A DNA stretch of 64,000 bases. Source: Spirometra erinaceieuropaei (lineage: Eukaryota > Platyhelminthes > Cestoda > Diphyllobothriidea > Diphyllobothriidae). The notes beneath the pieces were generated by a model, which ran no database searches, was not told the origin of the DNA, and worked only from the letters and a program-made list of their open reading frames with translations. This document shows positions 35,724-45,399 of this stretch, in pieces. The stretch spans positions 459,966 through 523,965 of the forward strand of contig CACRXP010000067.1 of NCBI GenBank assembly GCA_902702965.1, read 5' to 3'. The first letter of the stretch is position 1. The number at the start of each line of letters is the position of its first letter. Both the position numbers and the translations under genes were made by a program.

Positions 35724-36454
35724 TTAGAAGTACGCTTCGTCTTGCCTGGGCAGACGATCTTCTTCAAGGGCGATTTCGTTACCCTCATGATAATAATAGT
35801 TGTATTTAATACCAGTTATCTGCCTCAGCCTTTGCAGTGAACTTTTACGAGGGGCGGAAAAGGCTAAACATTTTTGAAAGGTCCTGGGTATCAATGACAA
35901 CATCCACCAGACAGAAGATATCGTCAACTTACCGACCGTATAATACAAGGCCATTAATGGTATCTTACAATCTTGTTTTCTCGACTTTTCCCATAAAAAT
36001 ATTTTGTTAGAAACGGTCCGAGAGTTGTGTCCATTGCGTCGCTATCTATCTCCCTGTGTTGTTGTCCATTGCACAGAAACTGGACATTTTGTGTGCAAAG
36101 CGTCAGTAGTGCTTTTAGAGTTTTCGCTGGCATGTCTGCGATGTAGTTTGTATCATGAATAACAGCACAAAGAGAGTTTATTTTTTCTGGTACGGATACG
36201 TTGGTGAACAGCGATGATACAACCAGTGATATCATCACCCGTCCGCCAACGCTAATAGGTTTGATAGTTTCGACGAACTCAAAGCAGTCTTTTAAACTTC
36301 GAGGGTACATTTTAATTTGCAATGGCTTTAGTCTTTTCACTCGCCATTTTGCAACACTGTGACAGGGCGAATTCCTCTCAGTATACATTGTGGATGCAAA
36401 GAGAGAATTGAACTTTGTACATCTATGCTTGCTCCGGCTAGAAACTTGTTCCAT
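35724..36454 (-). pseudogene. PLE-2 reverse transcriptase remnants
   Basis: The 166-codon frame (36454-35954) shows LKDCFEFVETIKPIS, then ISLVVSSLFTNVSVPEKIN (the SFDVxSLFTNVP motif of PLE RT, with the catalytic aspartate lost) and DAMDTTLGPFLTKYF (the MGSPLGPxxA region). A frame change near 35995 leads to MGKVEKTRL, a stop, DTINGLVLYGR, a second stop (TAA at 35929-35931) and VDDIFCLVDVV. The second stop replaces the tyrosine of the catalytic YVDD box, whose VDD survives (35914-35928 covers VDDIF). Clearly inactive. The N-terminal part of the RT is short, so the 5' third of the element is probably deleted. Confidence 0.82.
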
Positions 36455-36544
36455 ATGCTTTAAGTTCTGTCTGAATTAATGTGCACGTGCGGGATATTTA
36501 ACACGACACCATATGTCATGGACGGGACTTTGCATGCAAAGGAG

Positions 36545-36635
36545 GTGAAAGCGCAATTATTGTGACAGTACCTGTATTGGCACGAGCTTTCGATCTCGTA
36601 CAGGAGGACATCATCAGGGCCTGCGCGAATGAAAT
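36545..36635 (-). repeat. 5' terminal CTGATGA module of PLE family 2
   Basis: Minus strand: 'gcaggccctgatgatgtcc', then 'tcctgtacgagatcgaaag' and 'ctcgtgccaatacagg'. A CTGATGA box is followed 19 nt later by GAAA; the GAAA itself lies in the loop of a 5-bp hairpin (acgag/ctcgt), which conflicts with a standard hammerhead fold. Its position at the 5' end of the PLE parallels the module at the 3' end. Confidence 0.45.
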
Positions 36636-36640
36636 ATCAA

Positions 36641-37389
36641 AACAGACACGCTGATGCTTGCTTCTTAATTTTTTTTCCATGTTAACTGCGTGCTTGGAGT
36701 AGAAAGGAGTCCGTAATGCTCGGTGGATCTACTGCAGAGTCGGACCCCTCGTAACTGTGCCATGCAGCGGCAGAATGTCGGCGAAAAAAGTGTGTCTTGA
36801 CCTTTTGCGAGTACCTGTGTAACCACGCCGATATGACAGCTGGACTGTCGCATCCGACGGTGTCGGCAGTGCGCTCCACAGCAAGGTGAAGGTGGCAGGT
36901 TGACTTGCGCGTGGACTGGTATGTGGACTTGCGCTGAATCCGCCGCAAACTCTCCTCCTTCCCCTCATGAGCCCGGTGTCAAGACGTAGTGAAGTAGAAC
37001 GGAGTCGAGGCGATGCACGAGGGTGGCGCTGCCGAGCTCGCACTCAGGCGCGCCACTCCAAACGCCATGGTTCGTGCAACATGTGACCAGGATTTTAACC
37101 ATCAACAACTCGTAAAACCCTTCTGCTACCACACACTACGTTCACGAGGACAAGATGCACCAAACAACCCGCAGCCAGAGACGCACGCTATCATTGACGC
37201 CGAGATAGGACGTGGAGCAAACCTTATTAGGAACAAAACCGTCTCCTCCCTTCCTTCTTCCTTGATTGGCTACAAAACTACTCACCGTCTACGATGGTGG
37301 CTTCTAGTACGCGAAAGGAAGTTCAGACAAAAACGTGTACTGTTTCGATGGTCGTGCATTAAGATTTTTTCAGCGTAATGTAATATCCG
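36641..37389. other. GC-rich stretch, no gene recognised
   Basis: Between about 36700 and 37250 the GC content is visibly higher than in the surroundings, with long overlapping open frames on both strands (arginine/serine-rich, as expected from composition). I see no motif. It may be an unrecognised repeat or a regulatory island; it resembles the GC-rich block at 49.48-49.85 kb only in composition. Confidence 0.3.
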
Positions 37390-38015
37390 AACCGCGTGGG
37401 GGAGGAGTTATTCGGGGCACTTTTTTGGACCTCTCCTATTTTTTGCCTTTTCGTCACTGATACGCCTGGTTTAGTTCAGTGTGTCAGGCGTCTTATGCAT
37501 GCTAAATTTGTAAAAGTCACCTACTGATACAAACCAGAAGAATTAGAAATCGTACTGGAAATCTGAAAAAACGAAATTAAGGCTTTCGCCCGGTGACACT
37601 GCACGAGCCGTATTTTCCTTTCTTGGCGCAGAAGCTCAGTTATGGTTCTAAGACGCGAGCATCAGCAACAGCTTTCAACTTACGGTTTACATATACATAT
37701 ACCAGAAGTTACCAAGGACTCGGGTATATCACATTACAACGAAATACGATTGGGGTCATCAAAGCACGCCACATAATAAGCTATCTCTCACAACTTCTGA
37801 AGACCAGAGACATTTGGACCCGATATTGTGAAACGTACGTTAGACTTGGACTGGAAAAACTGCTCGTTTTAATTTAAACCCTGCCTCACGACTGAAAGTA
37901 AGAAATTAAATTTCTCCGAATATCATTTTCACAAGAGTTTTATCACTGCGCACTGAAATTCGAACGGTCAAAAACATTGTTGACTAACAGGCCTTGACAC
38001 TGTTTGGCAAGGCCA
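37390..38015 (+). mobile_element. LINE family A fragment (RT core to C-terminus), decayed
   Basis: DNA and protein both align with element A from about 22620 to 23230. 'ccttttcgt' follows GPLLF in both, and the rest follows in order: YKPEELEIV (YKPADHDIV in A), IKAFARW (LQAFAQW), VTKDSGISHYNE (VIKDLGVSYSKS), then a thumb segment in a shifted frame, and 'aggccttgacactgtttgg' (A: 'aggcctcgatcctttctgg'). The catalytic box is destroyed. 5'- and 3'-truncated. Confidence 0.75.
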
Positions 38016-38034
38016 GTTACAAAAAGAACCTTAT

Positions 38035-38530
38035 GTTATTACTGACAAAGACAAGGGACACTGGCTTAGTAGCGTTGTCCGCCAGTCATACCCAATCGCT
38101 AAGTGTGGAACACCCGAGGCTCGAACTCGCGACATCTTAGTTAAAAGTGCACACCTCTAACCACTGCACCACGAGCCCGTTTCCCTGCCGGGTTTCGATC
38201 GGGAATATACAATGGTAAGTGGGTGCTCACCCATCGTCCTTACGGAAATCACTCGTTCCGTTGTGCCTTAAGGGCTGTCTTTCGAGGCCAACCAGCAGCC
38301 GCACAGCGGTGAAGGATATAGGCAGAAAAGCATTACAGAGAAAGACAAGGGAGACTGGAATGGACATTTCTGGCTTATTGGCCATCGTCAGCCAATCATA
38401 TCCGTAATGACGATCGGCGAGCGCCACTACCATTGTATATTCCCGATCGAAACCGACAGGACAACTGGGTCGTGGTCCAGTGGCTAGAGGCGTGAACTCC
38501 CAACTACATGGTTGTGGATTCATACTTACA
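38035..38530. repeat. SINE-A pair with tRNA-like heads in opposite orientation
   Basis: On the minus strand 38170-38100 reads a tRNA-like head (A box 'tggtgcagtgg', B box 'gagttcgagcc') preceded by a linker ('ttgtatattcccgatcgaaa', to 38250) and followed by an arm ending 'cccttgtctttgtc' (38040). On the plus strand 38340-38520 reads the arm in the other direction ('gacaagggagactggaatgg'), the linker ('ttgtatattcccgatcgaaa') and a second head ('tggtccagtggctagagg'). Combining the two, the complete element would be arm - linker - head - inverted arm. tRNA-derived heads carry an internal RNA polymerase III promoter. No tRNA acceptor stem can be formed, so these are not tRNA genes. Confidence 0.72.
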
Positions 38531-40009
38531 GTTTAAATATATTTATGGAACCAGTCTCAAAAGACCTAACGGAGACAGCGGAAAAAGTGGTCGATTTTAA
38601 TTATCCGAACTTCTTTACAAACTTCATACCAATGTAACTCCAGTTGATCTCGCGGAGAAAGGACACTTGGTAATACTCCGTAACGATTTGCAACCATTAA
38701 AAACAAAGACGTACTCTTCACAGTGGTTTACCATGTAATGAAAGCACTTATAATTAAAAAGCACAAAAGCCCAATTTTTCTGCTGTTGACAAAAAGGTCT
38801 CCACCAAAATTCTGATTACGATAGTCTATAAAAAGACGATAATGTCGAGGCTGAAGGACGACTCCATCTACAAACTTTTAACTTTCTCTTGCATAAACCA
38901 CCGGAAAACCTGCATTTCAGAAGATAGAAACGGCCTGCGAGAAGGGAGCACATCGCTTGCCAACGTTTTTTATCTACTAGGTCCTCTTTCCGAAACTAAC
39001 TCTTCGGTCAAAAGATAATGCTGTTGGTAGTTGAAGGAGGTTGCATTTACGCCCTCAATAGTTGGTCGTCCAGCGAAAAGATATCGCAGAAATATGAACA
39101 TGTGGCGCTTACCACGGTAAGCTTAAATCTGTAGCTGCTTTTTCGCCGATGGCATATTTATGATAATCTGGAATAAACGGCTAAACCTCTTTTGCACATC
39201 TCTTTTCTGCCACTTATTGGAACAGCGTTCACTTCCAAAACTAAGATTTATTAAACTACTATTTCGAAATGTCCTCGTCCATGGAAAAACAGAATGACCA
39301 CTTCACACATCAGTGTATCTCAAAGAGATGCATTTACGAGGGAACTCCACAAGTTAACGGCAATTACCCCGTCTCTCACGGAGTATAGCAAACTGAAGCA
39401 ATAAGCACTGCACCAAAATAGAAAGTTTTTAGGCAGAAATAAAGTATTGCTTCAAATTTTGGCGAGGGCATTGCATGTGACCACTGTGAGAAAACCGCAA
39501 ACCCTGATCATGGTTGTTAGAGGTAACATTAGTCCTTGATCCGTAAACATTAAGGAGACCCGTTCGTAACCGCAACGTTAGCCCCTAGTCTTGAATCCTA
39601 AGCCCACGGCTTAAAGGCCTAGTGCCAATACCCAATTCTCATTTTGAACTCCAACACCAGCCTCAACCGCAAATCCAGAATATGACTCAAGCCTGACGAG
39701 CTCAGCCCTACACAACTCAGAAAGCTTTGCTAAAATCTTTCATACGCAAGCGTAGCATGTTAACATAACACACCACTTACGAATGTTATATTAACATTCA
39801 GCCCATTGTCCTTTTGCATCTAATGAACTAGTTAGAGTACGAGATAATGAATGTTGCAATTGTTAATGGACGCTTGATCTGCATTAGTGAAACCAGGAGT
39901 TACGCTTCTTTTAGTAGAAGGTATCTTATAGGCAGATTACCATAACCGACAAATGCAAATAAGAATAAATTAGACATTGCCGATACAAACGAAGATGCGA
40001 GTTCCAGAA
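38531..40009. other. No gene recognised
   Basis: AT-rich. Nothing matched elsewhere in the window. Runs of 'ctaagccc/cttaaagg' around 39550-39650 are irregular and are not telomeric repeat. Confidence 0.4.
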
Positions 40010-40020
40010 GCTAGTTGCTC

Positions 40021-40043
40021 AGAAGAAGAAGAAGAAGAAGAAG
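40021..40043. repeat. (AAG)n microsatellite
   Basis: About seven AAG units at the 3' side of the PLE. It may be the element's tail or independent slippage. Confidence 0.85.
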
Positions 40044-40065
40044 CGATCGCGGAAACAAGAGCTTT

Positions 40066-40110
40066 ATTCGTCTGACGTTTCGGATTCTCATTTGGACCCA
40101 TCATCAAGGC
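40066..40110 (-). repeat. CTGATGA-like...GAAAC module downstream of PLE-1 nuclease
   Basis: Minus strand: 'ccttgatgatgggtccaaat' then 'gagaatccgaaacgtcagac'. The first box has one change (TTGATGA). GGGT and ATCC can pair to give a 4-bp stem II with one wobble. Closely related sequences occur in both arms of the foldback elements at 51.1 and 60.1 kb, down to the following 'gaataaag' word. Confidence 0.55.
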
Positions 40111-40302
40111 AGTAGCAGAAAAGGGTGACTCGTGCCCTGGAAGTTGCAGTATTTGTAGGATGAAGTCGCAATGCAACCGCATACCTATAGCAATTAACCG
40201 CGCTCCCCGTTCATCAAGGATGGCTGCCCGCTGCTGCGCTAATTGCTTGATGGCCGGCACGCAAGTTGTTAATTGCTCATATCTCATCATCCGTTTTGAA
40301 TG

Positions 40303-40716
40303 CTAGCTTGAAGATTGCTCGGTCATCTCGCTCACCGGCTTGCGCGCTCCCGAGTGGTCAACTGCTTTGGCCAGCCTATGCCTCAGCACGGAATATAGAG
40401 TAGGGATGTCGTTGCACATGTTGACAAACTGAGGTCCCGTGAACCATGACTGAACCAACTCGCGGCTCACGCGATTATCCCCTCTCGCGAGATTTCCGGC
40501 CTCATGGAACTTGAATGTATGGCCAGGTCTCGTCGAATGGGCCGGGACCTGAGAGTTGGCGTCCTTCCTCCGTACCGCTGCCGCGTGTTCGGCGATTCGC
40601 GTTCGGAGCAGTCTTCCAGTTTCTCCGACGTAGTTGCTTTGTCCGCAACTGCACAAGATCCGGTAAACGACTCCAGACGTTTCTTGCCGTGGCAGTGGGT
40701 CTTTTGGTCTCATCAC
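40303..40716 (-). pseudogene. PLE-1 GIY-YIG endonuclease
   Basis: An intact 137-codon stretch. After the PLE connector residues (MMRPKDPLPRQETSG) comes GVVYRILCSCGQSNYVGETG, then RLLRTRIAEHAAAVRRKD, then HSTRPGHTFKFHEA. This shows the GIY-YIG hallmarks: V-V-Y strand, CSCG, Y-V-G, T-G-R, R-x-x-EH, and the H-x-F-x-F element. The C-terminal part continues NRVSRELVQSWFTGPQFVN, as in other PLEs where the region after the nuclease is conserved. The domain itself is undamaged, but upstream a TGA (in 'gcgcactgaccg' on the minus strand, near 40740) and frameshifts cut it from the RT. It is the C-terminal domain of a broken protein, not an independent gene. Confidence 0.88.
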
Positions 40717-40724
40717 CTGATGCG

Positions 40725-41300
40725 TTATGGTGGATTCCGGTCAGTGCGCCACTCCAACCCCAAGTGGTGCAAGAAGGTGACTAAAGGCCTCGGAGACGTT
40801 CGCAATTTACGAGATCGCTCGCCAAAATTTGGGGTCGGCACTATTTTGTTGTTTTTCTCGTTTGCGCATGCACCGGTTGACGAAGTTTCGCGGGTAAACA
40901 TTTTCTCTGAAAACCCGTTGAAGATATTGGAATTCGACAACCTTGTCTTCCGATACACTGCAGTGCGTCTCAACACGCCGATATAGCGTTCTTACGCAAC
41001 TGATTTTGTGGCCGGTCGGGTGGTTTTTTGTTGAAGTTTAGTATTTGCGTCGTGTTCCTCGCTTTTCTGAAAACCTTGGTCTTTAGGCACCCACAATCTT
41101 TTCGACAGTCGAGGACATCAAGGAATGCCTGCTGGTTTGTTCTTCCTCCTCCATAGTAAATTGTTTGTCTGGGAAGACGGTGGTGAGACGTTCTTTGAAC
41201 GTTAGAACCTGATCCTGTCCGATGCGGACGAAGGTATCGTCCAGAATTTTGGTCTGTGGTGTTGGAAGACCAGCGACCGCCTCGGCGATGAATCCCTAAA
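40725..41300 (-). pseudogene. PLE-1 RT C-terminal and connector remnants
   Basis: Frames must be changed repeatedly. Near 41230: DDTFVRIGQDQVLTF (the D-D-T-F of YVDDTF). Near 41150: FPDKQFTMEEEEQ. Then TKVFRKARNTTQILNFNK and, in another frame, RTLYRRVETHCS. Near 40790: ANVSEAFSHLLAPLGVGVAH, then a TGA, then PESTI. The same blocks occur in the 7.2-8.0 kb copy, including the block before the missing nuclease. Everything 5' of the YVDD box is absent. Confidence 0.8.
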
Positions 41301-41304
41301 TTAG

Positions 41305-41665
41305 ACATTTGTGATTTATTTTTGTCGTCAGCCAATCATGCACCATCCGAAGCGCAGAACGCATGCGGCTCAATCACTCGATCTGTTGTTTGGAGTTCCA
41401 AGATTCCTAACCACTGAACCATGGGATCATTGTATTGTCGATTGCGATTAGGTAGGACTGCGACCACCGATCGCGTTAAGGAATGCACACGCCCTCTCTT
41501 GAGCGCCGCCAGCAGCTGCACAGCGACGCATAATATTGTCAGTACTACTATTCTGCCTCTCTGCGGCTGTTGGTAGGACTCCTGGAAGAGGCCAAAGGCA
41601 ATCCAGCAAGAGTAAACTCCGTTGCGCGTTCGGTGAGCGCCCTCCCACCACTAAAGTCATCTTCT
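41305..41665. repeat. SINE-A related fragment
   Basis: Shares 'cgtcagccaatcat' with 38390-38403, a minus-strand tRNA-like head ('catggttcagtggttagg', 41410-41428), 'gccagcagctgcacagcg' (38k: 'ccagcagccgcacagcgg') and 'gttcggtgagcgcc' near 41630. The order agrees with the left half of the 38-kb arrangement. It abuts the PLE at 41300, so either the PLE was truncated there or the SINE inserted into it. Confidence 0.55.
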
Positions 41666-43930
41666 CCGGACTTTTATCGTGTTGGTTAATATTTGCGATT
41701 ATATTTGCGTTTAAATTTAAGTAAGGTCATTATCACTGATACAAGCTGCTTAATTACAGTTTGATTAAGTTTATGTTGACTGTTGAAATTCTATTAATTT
41801 GCACCGTGAAGTAGCCACAGGGTCAATGTCATTAGTTATATTCCACGACATCACTCAATATACCGCCGATATTGACTCTTAGTTACCCGATAATACCTAT
41901 CCAAGCTGCAAAATTGCAAGCATTAAATGCTCAAAAATATTGCGAAGCATTTAACTTTCCGATTTACAGAATATGACCAATAAGATACCCCGAAGGCAAA
42001 ACATTTCAGAAAAATCCCCTACAACTATATTTGTATCCGATTCAATGCTCCCTGATTTCGGTGTAAAACATGTAAATAAGTATGATTGTTGAGTGCTTCG
42101 CTACATCAAGGTGCCATCTTGAATTCTGCTCAAATCCGGTCTTTATTTGTTTGCATATGTGGTGGATTTAAGTAATCTAGATGACCTCTCTATTTGTTGC
42201 CAAGTTAACGTTCGTGACTGTTGTAGACATATGTTACTTTCTTGTTCGGCAAACTTCTTTTAATCTTCAAGGAACATAATATTGAATGCAGAACGTTAAC
42301 AGTTTTTCATATACCCTCTGTTGGACAGACACCAAAATGTCATCGCATATTTTGCCACTGTTAGTGCGGACATAATAGACACAATTTGAGAAATTGATTT
42401 CTGATAATAAGCCTGAATGTCAAATAGATATACGTGCTGGAGTTTGCAAAACTTAGGGGATTTAAAATTTCAACTTCCTCATACCTTAAGATTTTTTCGA
42501 TTTGCGGCCACGTAAACAATCACGAAGTCCAGCAAGAATTCTGACAAGTTCATATGTTTTTGTTTAATTTTCCTGTGAACATTCAAAATCTCGTAATGCA
42601 CATGGTCGTTAGAAATCTGAACATATCAACAACTGTTCCCCAGAAAGGTGACTCCAACTAGTTTTGCATCTAACATCTAGTACGCGGCATCTTTTCAATA
42701 ATCTTTCATACTAAGAGTGGAGATGATGAGGATTTCCATGCATAAAAGTGAACTGTTACGCATTCATCGATGCATTGAAAGCTTTTTCTAAAAGTGATTA
42801 CATTTCACGATTCGGCTTTATTGCCCTACCAAGAGCGGGATTTCGTGCTACCTTCTAATTGAGAAAGTTGAATTAAAACTGTGCTTCACTAATCTGTCCT
42901 TTTTTAGAATATAATCCGCCTTCAAAATAAGCGAAGTACTTTTAAATCCTGAAAGTCTTTTTCTATTAATGTCCCCGTGACTGTGCGGGTAGGAGTGTAA
43001 AGCGTAAATTTGGTAAAAGAACCATTTCCCATAAAGGCTCGGTTAACGCTTACCCACTTGACTTAATGCATATGAGTTGCCAAGCCTAAGTGCCAGAAAC
43101 GTGTTTGGGGAACATGTATGGTTTATGGAATATTTTAATATTACGAAGGAATGTATCCTTCCATTAAACAACCGGATTCAAGACGCTGCCATTAGCCGTA
43201 CAGAAATATTATATTAGCGTCTTTTTGAGTTTTACCGAAAATGACCACTTTTGACTTGTTGTCAGACGGTAAGCTAGTCCTAGTCCCCGACATGAAGGCG
43301 GCATGTTTTGTGTGAAAAAGTGCGAAAGATATAAGTATCCATTTCGTCAAACGCACGATCATATAAGGGCTACCCATATCTCAAACAAAGGCAACGCAGT
43401 CTCCGTATAAAAGAAGAAACTTACATCACGAATAAGGAAATACTGATATCCGTTAATGTAGTTTCCTTGTTCATACCAATTTTCCAAGATTCTTGGTAAA
43501 GATGATGTCATTAATAATTTACAAGAAAAACACTTGACACTCTACACAATCCAACTTATATCACTCCGCGAAAAGTAGCTGCGTTGTAAATAAAGCTGTG
43601 TTTATAAGTAGTCGGTTGACGAGCTGTGGCAGAGAACAGAACTGGAGGGGTGCTTTCGTGGTATTCACACTTTGTGTGGGACCAGGGTACCCGCACGACT
43701 TTGTGCCGTATTGCATGAATCATGAGTTTACACACAAAGGTATTTCGAACAATACGGCCACCCAGGCACCAAAAACATTCACCTGTCAGACTCTCCCTTG
43801 TGTGAAAAAAGTATCTGAGCTCGTCGAAAAACAACTGAAAAAAACATCAGATATAAGTAACACACCAACCTACTACGGAATCACGTGTTGGATACAGCTT
43901 AAATAGTTAACTGTTTTTGTATATAACCGA
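41666..43930. other. No gene recognised
   Basis: AT-rich. Overlapping open frames at 43556-43906 on both strands (92 and 102 codons) are the longest, without recognised motifs. Confidence 0.4.
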
Positions 43931-43983
43931 GAAGTCTGACGAGTAGCTGGGTAACCAGTTTCGAAAATTTACTATTAAACTCC
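43931..43983 (+). ncRNA. Candidate hammerhead-ribozyme-like fold
   Basis: The plus strand carries CTGACGA (43936-43942), which fits the hammerhead CUGANGA core. A hairpin 'gtagctgg-gtaa-ccagtttc' follows, pairing 7 of 8 positions (one G-U counted) with a GTAA tetraloop of the GNRA type, and then GAAA (43963-43966). The next bases can form a 6-bp stem III with one mismatch around a CTAT loop, followed by a C-T-C that satisfies the NUH cleavage triplet. The weak point is stem I: the bases before CTGACGA and after the cleavage site pair poorly. It is therefore either a decayed ribozyme or a lucky fold. No folding program was run. Confidence 0.35.
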
Positions 43984-44439
43984 CTAATTTTCCCAAATTA
44001 ACTGCCATCTTCAAACTAAATTTCTTGAGCTACCTGCCCTCGGCGCAGTTTGGGCCAATTTCCACCCATTGCTGTGATTGTCTTCTATATTGGTTCAAGT
44101 GGGAATCGATAATGCCAGGAGGATAAATATCTTGCTCCAGGGATGGCATCATTTCTCTTTACCTGATACCTATAACTCGAATTTTCACCTTTGACAGCTT
44201 TTTGCGAAATAACATCAAAGGCTTTGGTACAACCGGCTATATTAAGCAAGAACCAACTTTCTGGTCAGAGTAAAAACGTGGAACCGCTGAACGTTCGACC
44301 CGAGCTCTGGATAATATGCACGCAGTTTGCATCGCTGTCGTTGTCCTATGAAATGTATCCGACGTTTTTCCGTACTAAAGCCTGTTATACATCAGGTAAA
44401 GGGTCCATGGAAGCTTCCTCAATTGTAGCGAAATAGCCT
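43984..44439. other. No gene recognised
   Basis: Short frames only. Confidence 0.4.
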
Positions 44440-44660
44440 TCGGCGTTTGGCGCCAGGTTGTGTGCATCAGTCAAGGATAAACAGATTCTGTTGTGGTCGA
44501 GAGTGATGTGCCCTAGGGTCTAGTACTGCAAAGCACGTTGTCTCTAGTATGCGTGAGCAATTGCGCAAGAGGTTTACGCTTCGAAGCAGCAATGTTTGTG
44601 TACGATCTGAAATTATGGAGAGTAAACCCAGGCCTATCAACGACGATAGATTGTAGATGA
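44440..44660 (+). mobile_element. LINE family B fragment (RT core)
   Basis: The plus strand reads VVESDVP, stop, GLVLQSTLSLVCVSNCARGL then FEAAMFVYDLKLWRV. This is a decayed VPQGSVLGPLLF...FADDLKLW core, with FADD now FVYD. DNA aligns with 32815-32985 ('ggttgtgtgcatcagtca' versus 'ggttgtgtgcagtagtca', and 'tgtggtcgagag' in both). Fourth copy of family B in this window. Confidence 0.75.
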
Positions 44661-45399
44661 ATACGTATTTTTTCGAATGTGAAGACGTTTATATAAACAA
44701 GAGCACTGAACATGCAAACGTATACTAATTTTTGCAGTTTGTCGCCCGCTTTTATTATATTCGTCCCTGAATACTTATCACTCTAAACAGTGTAAGATAA
44801 ACGTCGTCACGTAATTGACCCCCATTTACAAACTTTTTCTTTGGTAGTTGTCAACACGTTCATCTACATTGCGTGAAGTCTTACCAAATTGAAACTTTTG
44901 GCGACTGGATGGTTCCGCTTTTTATGTATCATGTTCGCTACGGACAGCCTTTAAGAAAAGGCTCGACAGTCGAATATGGGATGACATCATAATCCTCATC
45001 AGCCTCATCTTTGGACGGTTCAAAATTGTGTTCAAGTCGTCCACTAGCAGCACCTTAGCCAGGATTATAGGTCAAATCAAATATTCGAGTTTCGCTCATT
45101 CTCTAATTCTGTCAGAAACAAGAGTGATAAACTGTCATCTAACAATTTGACGACATCAAACCCTAACATTTGTCTTATCATGGCTTTATTTGTGGATGAT
45201 ATTTTCAGGCAGTTTGTAGGTAAGCATGCTCGTCGTAGGTGCTCCATAATTTTAATCGACGTTCTGAGACTCGAAGTGCAAACATGAAGTACGTAGACGA
45301 CCGCAGGAATGCATTTGTTTTATAATTATAGTTGTACACAGAAATGTATACGGGACATTTAAAAAATGCGGCGGTTGTAACAACTGGTTCTGTAAAGCA
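44661..45399. other. No gene recognised
   Basis: AT-rich spacer. A CTGATGAGG word (minus, near 45000) lacks a following GAAA and was not taken as a ribozyme. Confidence 0.4.

Larger units (their letters stand above)
34709..36640 (-). mobile_element. Penelope-like element family 2, decayed
   Basis: A minus-strand PLE. Starting from its 5' side near 36620 it shows a terminal CTGATGA module, RT (36454-35724), linker and GIY-YIG nuclease (35667-35194), and a 3' terminal CTGATGA module at 34709-34746. The two ends share 'ctgtattgg / ccaatacag' words, in opposite sense. The protein differs clearly from the family 1 copies at 7.2 and 40 kb. PLEs are known to carry terminal repeats with hammerhead motifs; the modules here fit that place but are degenerate. 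The element is shortened and broken. Confidence 0.82.
40010..41300 (-). mobile_element. Penelope-like element family 1, 3' half
   Basis: From its 5' side on the minus strand: an RT C-terminal part (41300-40970), connector (40970-40720), GIY-YIG nuclease (40716-40303), 3' region, a CTGATGATG...GAAAC module (40066-40110) and an AAG/CTT microsatellite (40021-40043). It joins SINE-A sequence abruptly at about 41300. The part shared with the copy at 7.2-8.0 kb includes LTFxxxL, VFRKAxNT, the connector VGV and the DNA 'gaccgcctcggcgatgaa'. Confidence 0.88.

Noticed and set aside
36665..37378. Arginine-rich open frames on both strands
   Set aside because: Same reason: a GC-rich stretch, composition-driven, with no domain.
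38100..38170. Possible tRNA gene on the minus strand (A and B boxes)
   Set aside because: Both boxes are present, but the acceptor stem does not close and a second related head lies 300 bp away next to the same repeat arms.
39540..39660. C- and T-rich stretch reminiscent of telomeric CCCTAA repeats
   Set aside because: No regular 6-bp period; isolated words only.
44985..45020. CTGATGAGGAT...ATCC on the minus strand resembling hammerhead stem II
   Set aside because: A 4-bp stem is possible but GAAA does not follow.
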